From Planctellipticum variicoloris (GTDB lineage: Bacteria; Planctomycetota; Planctomycetia; Planctomycetales; Planctomycetaceae): 64,000 bases of DNA. The first letter of the stretch is position 1. Every line of letters begins with the position of its first letter. Positions 29,207 to 37,345 of this stretch are shown one piece after another. The position numbers and the translations under genes were made by a program. A model generated the notes under the pieces. It was not told the DNA's origin. It did no database searches and saw only the letters and a list, made by a program, of their open reading frames with translations. The stretch is from NCBI RefSeq assembly GCF_030622045.1, contig NZ_CP130886.1, forward strand, positions 496,001 to 560,000, given 5' to 3'.

Positions 29207-30844
29207 CTATTGGGACTTGAGACACGTTTCGAGCTGCAGCTCAAATTCGTTCCGCCCCGACCGGACGGTCACCATCTGCGAAAACATGTCCGCCGCCGCC
29301 AGTTCCATCCGCGGTCCTGGCTTGATCACCAGCCAGTAGTCGCCGGGATCGAGGTCGCTGCCGGACTGCGTCTGCAGCAGACAGTCCCCCGTCCCGTCCG
29401 TCCTGGCCTCCGCCATCACCCCCAGCAGACCGTGGAGTTGGACCAGGGCATTCATCAACGGCCGGCCTCCTTCGCGAATCCGCACCGAGACTTCCGCCGG
29501 TACATGCTTCTTCAACTCGTATTTGCGCGGCAGCGGGCGATTGACTTTGCGAATCTCGTTGTCGATCTCGCTCGCCAGGGTCTCGTGAGCGGCGATCCGC
29601 TCTTCGATTCCGATCAGACTCTTCTGCAGCGTCGCCAGTTGCGCCTTCAGTTTTTCGTTGTCGGGCTGAAACGCCAGACCCGCCTCGACCCGTCGGGCTG
29701 CCTGAAAATCCCGCCACTCGTTGCGCAACGGCCTGATCGCCGTGTCGTTTCGCTTTCGATTCAGTTCCGCCACCTGCACCGCCTGCTGATATTGGGGCGT
29801 TCTCGGATTCGACTGCAGCTCGACGTGCCGCGCGAGTTGCTCGGCGGAGAATCGTCCCACGGGCTCGCCGTCGATCAGCAAGTCGTACTGGCCCGGATCA
29901 AGTCCGTGCACTTCCAGCGCTTCCCGCGTCCAGCGGTGACCCAGGTTGAGCAGTCTGATGCCCGCCTCGGTCTCGGGCGGAGGAGCCCACGGCAGCCCGT
30001 CCGCTTCCCAGAGAAACGACAATTCGTCGCCGGTTCCAGTCACCTCGGTCGCGACTCCGCCCGTCGCCCGGACGACGGGCGCCTGGCTGCCGACGGTGAT
30101 GCGAATGTTTGACAGGGGTTTAGCGAACTGCAGATCCTCGAGAAACGCCGCCGCCATCACGAGCTGTCCGGGAGCGTCCGGGTGTACGGCGTCCTTGATC
30201 ATCGTGAAGTCCGCCTGATCCCGGCGGGCCTGATGGGTCAGCTCATTGAGCGGCCCGTACAGATCGACGAACGCTCCCCCTCTGGTTCCGGCGAACTCCC
30301 GCAGCCATGCGCCGTAATAGGCGAGCGTCGCGTTGTAGAACTCGGTCCGTTCCGCCGGAACCGGCCTCCCGCTCGCCCGGGCCGCCGTCGCGTCGTACAT
30401 CGTGGGCGTCATCCAGATCGGCGTGGCGCCGATTTCGACGATCCGATCGGCGATCCGATTCATATCCCGGCGATAGGTCTGGAACAGCTCGTCGTCATAC
30501 GGCTTCACGCCGCCGTCGTTCATTCCGAGGAGCACCGCCACATACTTCGGTTTGTAGGCCGCGACGTCGCGATCGAATCGCTGCAGGGCGTCGGACGCCT
30601 TCGCCCCGCCGACCCCGGAATTGTGGATGCGAATTCGCAGACCGGGCAGGCGCGTGTAGAAGAAGTCTTCCACGTATTGCGTAAACAGGCTTTGATGGGT
30701 GATGCTGTCTCCGAGGAAGACGATGGTGTCGCCGTCCTGCAGGTCGAGCCGATCCACTCGCCGGGGCTCCGCGGAAAATGCGCCGGACGCGTTCCACAGG
30801 ATCAGCAGCCCGCAACAGAGACTCAGTCTTCGAACAGTCTGCAC
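29207..30844 (-). CDS. Secreted SGNH/GDSL-type hydrolase with C-terminal extension
   Basis: Product of 545 residues from a GTG at 30844, chosen because GAGGAGG lies 5 bases upstream and a signal peptide (VQTVRRLSLCCGLLILWNAS, cleavage after about residue 25) follows; the frame stays open further upstream but is not coding-like. SGNH blocks are complete: GDSIT (45-49, Ser47), glycine in SGVGG (76-80), GMND (107-110) and DAVHPD (218-223) with the Asp/His pair. Residues about 300-440 are charged and helical, probably coiled coil, and the last 90 form a beta-rich domain. It is predicted to be an exported esterase acting on carbohydrate esters or lipids. Such secreted SGNH proteins are common in planctomycetes. 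The substrate is unknown. Confidence 0.9.
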   Translation of the reverse strand: MQTVRRLSLCCGLLILWNASGAFSAEPRRVDRLDLQDGDTIVFLGDSITHQSLFTQYVEDFFYTRLPGLRIRIHNSGVGGAKASDALQRFDRDVAAYKPKYVAVLLGMNDGGVKPYDDELFQTYRRDMNRIADRIVEIGATPIWMTPTMYDATAARASGRPVPAERTEFYNATLAYYGAWLREFAGTRGGAFVDLYGPLNELTHQARRDQADFTMIKDAVHPDAPGQLVMAAAFLEDLQFAKPLSNIRITVGSQAPVVRATGGVATEVTGTGDELSFLWEADGLPWAPPPETEAGIRLLNLGHRWTREALEVHGLDPGQYDLLIDGEPVGRFSAEQLARHVELQSNPRTPQYQQAVQVAELNRKRNDTAIRPLRNEWRDFQAARRVEAGLAFQPDNEKLKAQLATLQKSLIGIEERIAAHETLASEIDNEIRKVNRPLPRKYELKKHVPAEVSVRIREGGRPLMNALVQLHGLLGVMAEARTDGTGDCLLQTQSGSDLDPGDYWLVIKPGPRMELAAADMFSQMVTVRSGRNEFELQLETCLKSQ

Positions 30845-31156
30845 GGCGGCCTCCTCGTTCCCCAACTGCGACCGGATTCGCCAAGACCGGGCTCCACCCG
30901 GCGTTCCCACGAGCATACCTCCCCCGGAAAGCCGCTGACTACCGCCGAATCGGGATTTCGCTCCGCCGGCCGCCTCGCTGCGGCGAAGGAGATGTGTGGA
31001 TATGATCATGTGTTGCTCCGGCATGACTGGCGTCTGCAACGCCTTCCAGCTAAACTTCCCGATTCGCACGAGCGACGGAACTCGCCGGATTCTTTCGGGT
31101 CGGAGCGACCGTCGCCGGAAAACTGTCTTCGCCCGCCTTTGAGGTTGACGTCCGAT
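30845..31156. promoter_or_regulatory. Divergent spacer between GDSL hydrolase and histone-like gene
   Basis: No gene is credible in these 312 bases. TATGAT at 31001-31006 is a near-consensus -10 pointing toward the histone-like gene but has no good -35, and it would leave a leader of about 150 bases. The only ribosome binding site for that gene is GAGG (31141-31144), 12 bases before the ATG, which is long. Confidence 0.3.
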
Positions 31157-31669
31157 ATGGCTCGCAGACTGCTCGATAAGCGTAAAGAAGTCGAAGCCGC
31201 CGAAGCGCGCGGCGACGTCGCGGAACCCAAAGCCAAGGCCACACGGGCCAAGGCGACCGGAGCGAAAAAGACCACCGCGACCAAAACCCGGCGGACCAAA
31301 GAAAAGGTCCAGGCCCGCAAGCGGCTGGTCTGGGTGGTCTACAACGGCAGCATGAAGGAAGAAGGACGCTTCTCGTACGACCAGTACGCCGCCGCTGAAG
31401 AAAAGATCGAGCAGCTTCGACAGAAGTCGAAAAAGATGTATTTCATTCAGCCCGTGAAGGAAGTCATCGGCGAAGGCCCCGGCATGATGGCTGCCGCGGC
31501 AGCCGCCGCTGCTGCAAATGCCGCCGCCGCCGCTGCCGCGGCAGCAGCCGTTGAAGAGGCTGAAGCCGAGGAAGACGAAGACGAAATCGCCGACGAAGTT
31601 CCCGATGAAGTTGCTGCCGACGCCGAAGAAGACGAGGACGAGGACGAAGACGACGATTCCGACGAATAG
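31157..31669 (+). CDS. Histone-H1-like tripartite protein with poly-alanine and acidic tail
   Basis: Product of 170 residues in four blocks. Residues 1-55 are basic and rich in Lys/Ala/Thr (AKATRAKATGAKKTTATKT), like the tails of bacterial H1-like proteins. Residues 56-107 form a small folded core (RLVWVVYNGSMKEEGRFSYD, then a helix EEKIEQLRQK). Residues 112-131 are alanine interrupted once by Asn. Residues 133-170 are almost entirely Glu/Asp. I recall similar core sequences from other planctomycetes but cannot name a family. The basic arm could bind DNA or RNA and the acidic tail could modulate that; this is inference. It ends just before a strong bidirectional terminator. Confidence 0.8.
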   Translation: MARRLLDKRKEVEAAEARGDVAEPKAKATRAKATGAKKTTATKTRRTKEKVQARKRLVWVVYNGSMKEEGRFSYDQYAAAEEKIEQLRQKSKKMYFIQPVKEVIGEGPGMMAAAAAAAAANAAAAAAAAAAVEEAEAEEDEDEIADEVPDEVAADAEEDEDEDEDDDSDE

Positions 31670-31692
31670 TCCCCGCCTCCCGTTCAACATCC

Positions 31693-31730
31693 AACGACAA
31701 CGCCCACGGGATTCCGTGGGCGTTGTCGTT
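31693..31730. terminator. Bidirectional transcription terminator hairpin
   Basis: A perfect 17-base stem, AACGACAACGCCCACGG (31693-31709) with its complement (31714-31730), encloses a 4-base loop. It lies between the stops of the convergent histone-like gene (31669) and membrane/spermidine-synthase-like gene (31754). T runs are short on both sides, but the stem strength and position make termination in both directions very likely. Confidence 0.85.
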
Positions 31731-31753
31731 TGTCATCGGTCCGCGCTGGCGGC

Positions 31754-34636
31754 TCAGTCGTCCTGCTGCGTAAAGACCGGCTTCAGCAGCGTATCGACCG
31801 GTGCGAAATCGTCGGTCAGGATCTGGTCCTGCGACAGCTCCAGCACCGCAGCCATGTGCCCGGAGATCGCCGGCGGCTGTCCAGCGGCGCGAGTTTCCAG
31901 TGACGCGAAGGGCGGATGGTTCCACTCGCCAGTTTCCTCCAGCCGGTCGAGATCCAGCGGCTGGTTGGAACAGACCAGCACGAATGTGTCGCGATCGTTT
32001 CCAGGCTGCTGCTGCGACGTGCTGAAGAGATACAGATTCGGAAACAGCGCGGCGCAGGTGGCCGTGTAACGCCCGAGAAACTGTCCGCCCGCCTCGGGAC
32101 GATGCGAACGCCGGTCGAGATCGTCGATCGCGATCAGCCACGCAGGATCCGCGGGGGCCAGGTGCAAGAGTCGATCGCGCAGTTCCGAAGTCATGCCGCC
32201 GCGAACCGCCACGACGTATCGTCCGTCGTCGCGCTTCCAGATTTCGACCCCCTCAAACTTCCCCGGGCAGGGCATCCAGGACTCGACGGGCACCGACTCC
32301 GGGAGCAGTCCCTCGGGAATTGTCCCCTCAAAGACCCGTCGCTGGTGCGATTGTTTCCAGAGATCGTCGATCGCGTCCTTCCAGGCGACATTCGCGTCGT
32401 CGAGTCCGTGCAGCGCATCGCGCAGCGCGTTGGACATCGGCCCGCGCCAGGTCAGCGTCGATCCGACTCCGTCGGCGGCGGACGTCGATAGCCTGGTCAA
32501 TTCCGGAAGGAGCTCGGCGCTGACGAACTCGGCGCCGTTCTGCTTCTGAAACCGTCCTGGCAGGATCCCGGGATAGACGACCTGGGAAGTTTCGACCAGA
32601 CCGCCGGGAAATTCAGTCCGGGGATAGATCTCAATAATGTTCGCCTGAAAGACGCCGCGCTCCGACAGGAGGCTGCGAAGTCGTTCGGTGAATTCCTTCG
32701 TCGCGAGGTGCCAGGGGATGCCGAAGTCGTTGAAGGCGTCGCCGTAGATAAAGTCATAGAGGACCGGAGCATGCCCGTCGCGCAGCAGTCGTTCGTTCTG
32801 CCGGTAGCGGTCTTCCACGAAGTTCCGGGCGTCCCCGATCGTCGTGGTGATTCGTTCCTGGTCTGCCGGGGTGAAGCCGAACTGCGAAATCACGGCCTTC
32901 AGGACGGCTGGATCCAGCTCGGCGACATCGAGATGTTCGCTACCGGGAAAGTGTTCCAGCACCCACCGCGGAAAAATGAAGCCTCCGCCGCCGAGGAACA
33001 GCGCATTGACTCGGCCCGACTCCAATCGCAACTTCTGGATGGCACGCTGCCAGGGGGCGGTGGCCGTCAATCCGACGAGCCGGTCGCGGATCGCCTTCGT
33101 GACCGGCTGGCGGGCCGTAATCGTGTGCAGCAATTCGTCGTACCGGAGTTCCGGCTCCAGATCGGACGGCCAGGTGAAGCCACCCGGCAGCCCGTCGAGC
33201 GGCAGCGCAGTGAAGCCGCCCCACGAAGGCCGCGTCGTCTCCCGTTCCAGCCGGTTCAGCACATCCCAGAACGGAGCATCCGGCGAGATCGCTGAGAGCT
33301 GCTCGAAGAGCTGTTCCGACGGGCGTTCGACCCGCAGCACGCCGGTCGCCTCGTCCCAGATGACTCCCGCCGGCAGCTTTGCCAGCAGTTCTGCCGAGCC
33401 GGGAAACTGGGCCAGCGGCGCCGTGACCGGGCCGGGCGATCCCGCCACGCGTTTGGTCACCGCGGCGTAGACCTGCTCGTATTCGTAGTACAGGGCCGTC
33501 GGTTCTTCCGGGTTATAGTAGCTGTGAATCAGTTTATCGAGTCGGAGGTACTTCACGGGAGCGTCGTTAACGTAGTCGTCCCCCACTTCCAGGTACGAGT
33601 ACTGGCTCTCGTCGTAGTAGCGTCCCGGCGAATCGTCGCGCAGTTTGAGCAGCAGCCCGAACTCGTGAAATTTCTCCCCGACCGCCCGTGCGAACTGCCG
33701 CCATTCGCCGGGAGCATCGTCGTCGACCGCTGGCGGCCCGGCCAGGCGTTCGACGACGCCGGCAAACAGATCGCCGCTGCCGATCGTCGCCAGCACCAGC
33801 AGTCCCAGCGTCTGCAGCCAGCCCAGCACGACGGCCGTGCGAAAGACCCACTGGCCGCTGGCGACAATCACGCCCAGCATGGCCAGCACCGCGGAGGTCC
33901 AGCCGATGATCGAACGGGTTCCCCAGGCATCGATCAGGTAAAAACCTGTCAGAAAGGTGCCGACAATGGAACCGAGCGCGCCCCAGGCGTAGACATTTCC
34001 GACGGTGATTCCAGTCTTCGAACTTCGCGAGATCGCCATGCTGGCGACCAGCGGCGACGCCGCCCCCAGGGCGATCGACGGCAGCAGGAACAGCGCTGCC
34101 ACGATTGTCAGCACCCACATCGGCCAACTGAAACTCTCCGGCCGCGGAATCCCCGCGATTTGCAGGTCGATCCACAGAATTGCGGCGCAGAGCATGCTGG
34201 AAATCAGAAACATCCAGCTCAGGGCTTTGCGGCGGTCGACGCGATCGGCGATGTAGCCGCCGAGATAGTTGCCGACGGTAATCCCCGCCAGTACCACGCC
34301 AATGACGGAAGTCCAGGTGTAGAGAGAACTTCCGACGTGCTTGCCCACCAGCCGGGAGGCCGTCAGCTCGAGCGTCATCACGCAGACGCTGGAGACGAAG
34401 ACCAGCAGATTGAAGCCCATCAACGGCCAGAAGTCCCCCCGCCGACTCTTCTTCCTCAATGCCGATTTCCGGGGCTCGGGGGGCGCCATGACCGGCATCG
34501 GCGTGATCACGATGTCGGAGCCGGTGTAACCGCCGGCGAGCTTGTAGGTCTCGCCGTTGCCACTGCCGGCAGCCGGCTTTGCGGGCTCGGGTTCCCAGGC
34601 TGAGTCGTCGTGTTCGCCGGTCGAACTGGAGGTCAT
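31754..34636 (-). CDS. Membrane protein fused to a spermidine-synthase-like domain, with four internal repeats
   Basis: Product of 960 residues. A disordered N-terminus (1-65) precedes about eight membrane helices (70-290) of the MFS/spermidine-synthase fusion type (LELTASRLVGKHVG, ITVGNYLGGYIADR). A SAM-binding Rossmann-like domain spans about 541-700: VNALFLGGGGFIFPRWVLEH, VAELDPAV and TIGDARNFVEDR. Around it lie four copies of an unnamed repeat, at about 419-468, 482-540, 721-763 and 792-844, with consensus 'MS..LRD.L..L....AW..AI..L...S'. Two copies come before and two after the SAM domain. The last 110 residues are beta/alpha mixed. Aminopropyl transfer is not certain in this family. A fused transporter-like part suggests an envelope-related or export role. 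Confidence 0.85.
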   Translation of the reverse strand: MTSSSTGEHDDSAWEPEPAKPAAGSGNGETYKLAGGYTGSDIVITPMPVMAPPEPRKSALRKKSRRGDFWPLMGFNLLVFVSSVCVMTLELTASRLVGKHVGSSLYTWTSVIGVVLAGITVGNYLGGYIADRVDRRKALSWMFLISSMLCAAILWIDLQIAGIPRPESFSWPMWVLTIVAALFLLPSIALGAASPLVASMAISRSSKTGITVGNVYAWGALGSIVGTFLTGFYLIDAWGTRSIIGWTSAVLAMLGVIVASGQWVFRTAVVLGWLQTLGLLVLATIGSGDLFAGVVERLAGPPAVDDDAPGEWRQFARAVGEKFHEFGLLLKLRDDSPGRYYDESQYSYLEVGDDYVNDAPVKYLRLDKLIHSYYNPEEPTALYYEYEQVYAAVTKRVAGSPGPVTAPLAQFPGSAELLAKLPAGVIWDEATGVLRVERPSEQLFEQLSAISPDAPFWDVLNRLERETTRPSWGGFTALPLDGLPGGFTWPSDLEPELRYDELLHTITARQPVTKAIRDRLVGLTATAPWQRAIQKLRLESGRVNALFLGGGGFIFPRWVLEHFPGSEHLDVAELDPAVLKAVISQFGFTPADQERITTTIGDARNFVEDRYRQNERLLRDGHAPVLYDFIYGDAFNDFGIPWHLATKEFTERLRSLLSERGVFQANIIEIYPRTEFPGGLVETSQVVYPGILPGRFQKQNGAEFVSAELLPELTRLSTSAADGVGSTLTWRGPMSNALRDALHGLDDANVAWKDAIDDLWKQSHQRRVFEGTIPEGLLPESVPVESWMPCPGKFEGVEIWKRDDGRYVVAVRGGMTSELRDRLLHLAPADPAWLIAIDDLDRRSHRPEAGGQFLGRYTATCAALFPNLYLFSTSQQQPGNDRDTFVLVCSNQPLDLDRLEETGEWNHPPFASLETRAAGQPPAISGHMAAVLELSQDQILTDDFAPVDTLLKPVFTQQDD

Positions 34637-34806
34637 GCGGGGCTCCCGGAGGCGACCCGCGCGGCAGCCCGGCGGAATCGGGAAATGAGAGGTGGTTCAT
34701 TCGCTGTTCCGCGAAGATACCACGCCCGCCGACCTCTGGGGAGCAGGCAAACCGCGATGGCTGCTTCCTACGACGTTCAGGTTGGCCTGAGCCAGCGGTA
34801 GGGTGA

Positions 34807-34866
34807 GTCGAGTCCGCGAGGCTCACCGCAACTTACCACCGCAGGGGTGAGCCTCGCCGACTCGAC
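34807..34866. repeat. Inverted repeat, 21-base arms
   Basis: Arms 34807-34827 (GTCGAGTCCGCGAGGCTCAC plus C) and 34846-34866 are reverse complements with one mismatch in 21, around an 18-base loop. The element lies in the 281-base gap between two minus-strand genes. Both strands would read MSLADST from it, which creates short spurious open frames on each side. It lacks a T run. It is likely a small intergenic element, possibly also a terminator for the small membrane protein gene. Confidence 0.65.
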
Positions 34867-34917
34867 CTGCTGCGAAACTCTGAAGTTTCCTGGGACGCGG
34901 CGGGATCACGTTCGCCT

Positions 34918-35091
34918 TCAGTACCGCTCTTCCGGAAGTTTCCGAACCAGCAGCAGCAGGAAGGTGGCGATCGGACCCAGCAGCAGCGACAGCAGGAACC
35001 AGCCGAGCCCGCTGCGATTCTTCCCCTGGGCGAGGCCCGCGTTGATCAGACAGAGCGTGCCCCAGCCGACGAAATACTCCGGGTTATTCAT
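34918..35091 (-). CDS. Small membrane protein, 57 residues
   Basis: Starts at the ATG at 35091 (MNNPEYFVGWGTLCLINAGL) with AAGGAAG about 8 bases upstream; an in-frame start 48 bases earlier is less likely. A first hydrophobic segment lies at 7-20 and a second at 29-47 (GWFLLSLLLGPIATFLLLLV), followed by the basic/acidic end RKLPEERY. It resembles small two-helix proteins often annotated as antitermination or superinfection-exclusion-like, with a GLGWFLLSLLLGPIA pattern common in small integral membrane proteins. Function unknown. It stands 63 bases downstream of the RNase HII-like gene on the same strand. Confidence 0.72.
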   Translation of the reverse strand: MNNPEYFVGWGTLCLINAGLAQGKNRSGLGWFLLSLLLGPIATFLLLLVRKLPEERY

Positions 35092-35154
35092 GACGGACGC
35101 TTCCTTTTCACGTGAGAACTCTCTGCAGAACAACGTCATCAGTCGGTCGCCGGA

Positions 35155-36099
35155 TCACCGGCATCGCCACAGCACGTCGTCCGAAATTCCCAGCGTCGCC
35201 TGGGCTGCGGCGATGTCCCGTCGGAACCGCTGGGCATCCACGGGATACCCCTGAGTCGGTTTCAAGTCCGGGACGTACTGTTTCCAGAATCCGTTGAACT
35301 GGTGCATCGCCAGCTCCCGCAGGTACTTGGCAACCATCGAGGCCAGCGCGACCGGCCCGTGTTCCTCCGCCCGCGGCTGAAAGCGGAACGTCGACTTCCC
35401 CAGCCGATATTCACTGCACGTTGCCGACTCGCGCAGGCAGGTGACGAGCTCCCCGTCCGCCAGATCGGTCAGCAGATCGCCATAACGATTGCGTCCGCCG
35501 TGCTTGTCGCTGACAACGAGGGCGGGCTCCCGTCCGTCCCGCGGCCACACGCTGCGGAGAACTTCGAAATGGACTTCCGACGACGCGGACGACTTGTTTT
35601 CCCAGCGTGCGATCCTCCGGTTGAACTCCTCCGGGATCACGACCGCCGCACAGACCCGTTTGAGCCTCCAGCCGGTTTCCCCGCACGTGTCCCGCCACTG
35701 CTGAAGCAGTTCTGCATCGACGTCGGGAACCCACGCCGCCGGAACTGGAGCTGCGGTCTGGCCCCACGGCGACGACTGCGGGAATTCCTCCGCGGAGGGC
35801 AACAGTGCTGAAATCAGAGTGCCTAGCGTCCCTGCCTCAACGCCGCCCAGTCGCAGCAGCGTCTGGACGCTCCGCTCCAGCGGACCGAGTTCCCGCGGTG
35901 GTTTATAGACCGCCTTGGAATCGGCGACGTGCAGCCGTCGGTCGTTACAGGTCGGGGAATTCGTCAGAACGTCGGCGAACGTCCCCCAGAAATCCGCGTC
36001 CGCCGGCGGACCGGGAACTTCCCAGACCGTCGCAGCCACCACGAGCGGACCGAGATTCGGCCCCAGTCCGGCTTCATCGATTCCGATCAGCAGTGGCAT
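35155..36099 (-). CDS. Divergent RNase HII-like protein
   Basis: Product of 314 residues, longer than usual RNase HII (about 200-230). The N-terminus GIDEAGLGPNLGPLVVAA (6-23) matches the RNase HII motif IDEAGRGP..GP, with Asp8 and Glu9 retained but the usual arginine replaced by leucine. DSKAV (60-64) matches the DSK motif. The block HGPVALASMVAKYLREL (248-264) corresponds to the conserved SIAAASIIAKVTRD helix. A third acidic residue is Asp198 in VSDKHGG, and Glu245/246 stands where a fourth carboxylate is expected. About 100 extra residues are inserted between the DSK motif and VSDKHGG. It may cut RNA-DNA hybrids or have a new specificity; this cannot be decided from sequence. Confidence 0.75.
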   Translation of the reverse strand: MPLLIGIDEAGLGPNLGPLVVAATVWEVPGPPADADFWGTFADVLTNSPTCNDRRLHVADSKAVYKPPRELGPLERSVQTLLRLGGVEAGTLGTLISALLPSAEEFPQSSPWGQTAAPVPAAWVPDVDAELLQQWRDTCGETGWRLKRVCAAVVIPEEFNRRIARWENKSSASSEVHFEVLRSVWPRDGREPALVVSDKHGGRNRYGDLLTDLADGELVTCLRESATCSEYRLGKSTFRFQPRAEEHGPVALASMVAKYLRELAMHQFNGFWKQYVPDLKPTQGYPVDAQRFRRDIAAAQATLGISDDVLWRCR

Positions 36100-36132
36100 A
36101 GGGATTCGTCATCCTGACGGAAAGGTCGCGGT

Positions 36133-37164
36133 TCAGCTGCGGGTCTTGTACTTTCGAGGCTTCCCTTCGGGGCCGATCTGCACGGTATATTCGCTCCCGT
36201 CCGGCGCCACCGAGGCCTTCACCCAAGTTCCCTTGCAGGAGTTCGTGTCCTCCTGGTTGGCGATAAATTCCGCCGGCGCCTGCTGGTCGGCGGCCAGTTT
36301 CACGTTGCGGTGAAGCTGATAGATGTCCTGCAAGGACTTCCCTTCCCGCAACGTCGTCAGCACGGTCTCGTGCCCCCCCTTGGTCGGCCCGTTGCAGAAC
36401 ACGGCGACCCGCGGATCGATCGCCAGAACCAGCACCGGGTTATTGCTCACTTCCAGACCGTGATGCGTCACCATGAACAGGTCGACCTGGCCGATCGGAT
36501 TGTTCGGCGTCATCAGTTTCGCTTCAGTATTCCAGGTCAGATCGCCGCAGCAGAGGAAGCGGAACTTGCCGAATCCCAGCAGCAGGCTGATGCTCCGCGC
36601 GTTGTCGGACGGGTCATCGGCCTGCGGCTTGTGACGGTCGGCGAACGGATTCGCCGGTCCTGCGTTGGGGATCACTTCGCCGCTGGCGGTCACAACTTTG
36701 CATGTGAGCGGCGTCGTTCCCGATTTCAGCGGCAGCAGTTCGCCCGCTTTGAGCGCTTTCGACTGGTTCTGCGAGGCCGCGCGATACAGGGCGATCCGCT
36801 CGGGGAACTTGGCGTCTTCTTCCAGCCGTTCCGGAATTCCACGATCCCAGAAGTTGCGGATCTTCAGGGGCGCGGCCAGTGCCGCGTGATTTCCGAAATG
36901 ATCAAGGTGCCAGTGTGACACGACGGCGTGATCGAGATGGTCCAGTTTCGCGACGTCTTTCGCGACGCGAATGATCCGGTCCCGGTCCCGACCGCCATAG
37001 TCGGGGTAGCCGGAATCGATGAGCATCGACTCGCCGGCGGGGGTGACGATCAATGTGGCCGCCCCCCCTTCGACATCAATGAAATAGATGTCGAGCCGGT
37101 CCCCGGCGGTCGCCGCCGTGACCGCTCCATTCAACAACAGAACCGCCAGCAGAACACGCAGCAT
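36133..37164 (-). CDS. Secreted metallo-beta-lactamase-fold hydrolase (ComEC/Rec2 C-domain-like)
   Basis: Product of 343 residues from the ATG at 37164, preceded by CAGGAG at 6 bases. A signal peptide (MLRVLLAVLLLNGAVTAATA) is followed by the opening strand LDIYFIDVEGGAATLIV (24-40) typical of ComEC-related MBL domains. The zinc motif SHWHLDHFGNH (83-93) gives His84, His86, Asp88 and His89. LIDSGYPDYGG (48-58) is the early MBL loop, and LCCGDLTW with LMVTHHGLEVSNNP-like sequence carries later ligands. It is likely periplasmic or extracellular. The substrate is unknown; phosphodiester or lactone hydrolysis is typical of the fold. The gene lies 33 bases from the RNase HII-like gene. Confidence 0.87.
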   Translation of the reverse strand: MLRVLLAVLLLNGAVTAATAGDRLDIYFIDVEGGAATLIVTPAGESMLIDSGYPDYGGRDRDRIIRVAKDVAKLDHLDHAVVSHWHLDHFGNHAALAAPLKIRNFWDRGIPERLEEDAKFPERIALYRAASQNQSKALKAGELLPLKSGTTPLTCKVVTASGEVIPNAGPANPFADRHKPQADDPSDNARSISLLLGFGKFRFLCCGDLTWNTEAKLMTPNNPIGQVDLFMVTHHGLEVSNNPVLVLAIDPRVAVFCNGPTKGGHETVLTTLREGKSLQDIYQLHRNVKLAADQQAPAEFIANQEDTNSCKGTWVKASVAPDGSEYTVQIGPEGKPRKYKTRS

Positions 37165-37179
37165 GATGAACTCCTGAGA

Positions 37180-37342
37180 GCGAAATGCGGAAAGCAATCA
37201 GCGGAAAGCCAGCATGAAAGGGAATACGAGTTGATGGCAACGACAATACTTGCCGACTTAAATGGCCTGCGATTCACGGACGTTGATGGGAATTCCAGAT
37301 CGGCCTCTGGCTTTCAGCTCTCCGCCTTTAGCCTTCCGCTCG
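37180..37342. repeat. Heptad-phased intergenic repeat, two facing arrays
   Basis: Left array, 7-base steps from 37180: GCGAAAT, GCGGAAA, then GCAATCA, GCGGAAA, with GCGGAAAGC at 37187 and 37201 (14 bases apart). Right array 37301-37342 in 7-base steps: words such as CCGCCTT, TAGCCTT, whose complements AAGGCGG and AAGGCTA resemble the left words. About 80 ordinary bases separate the arrays. It lies between dapB's stop and the start of the metallo-beta-lactamase-fold gene. Confidence 0.65.
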
Positions 37343-37345
37343 CTT

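Noticed and set aside
30845-31690. In-frame upstream extension of the GDSL hydrolase across the histone-like gene
   Set aside because: The GTG at 30844 has an excellent ribosome binding site and is followed by a signal peptide; the extension would overlap another gene and bury the signal peptide.
34847-35254. Plus-strand open frame starting MSLADST, and a similar minus-strand one near 34826
   Set aside because: Both starts come from the two arms of the inverted repeat at 34807-34866; the rest overlaps real genes and has no homology.
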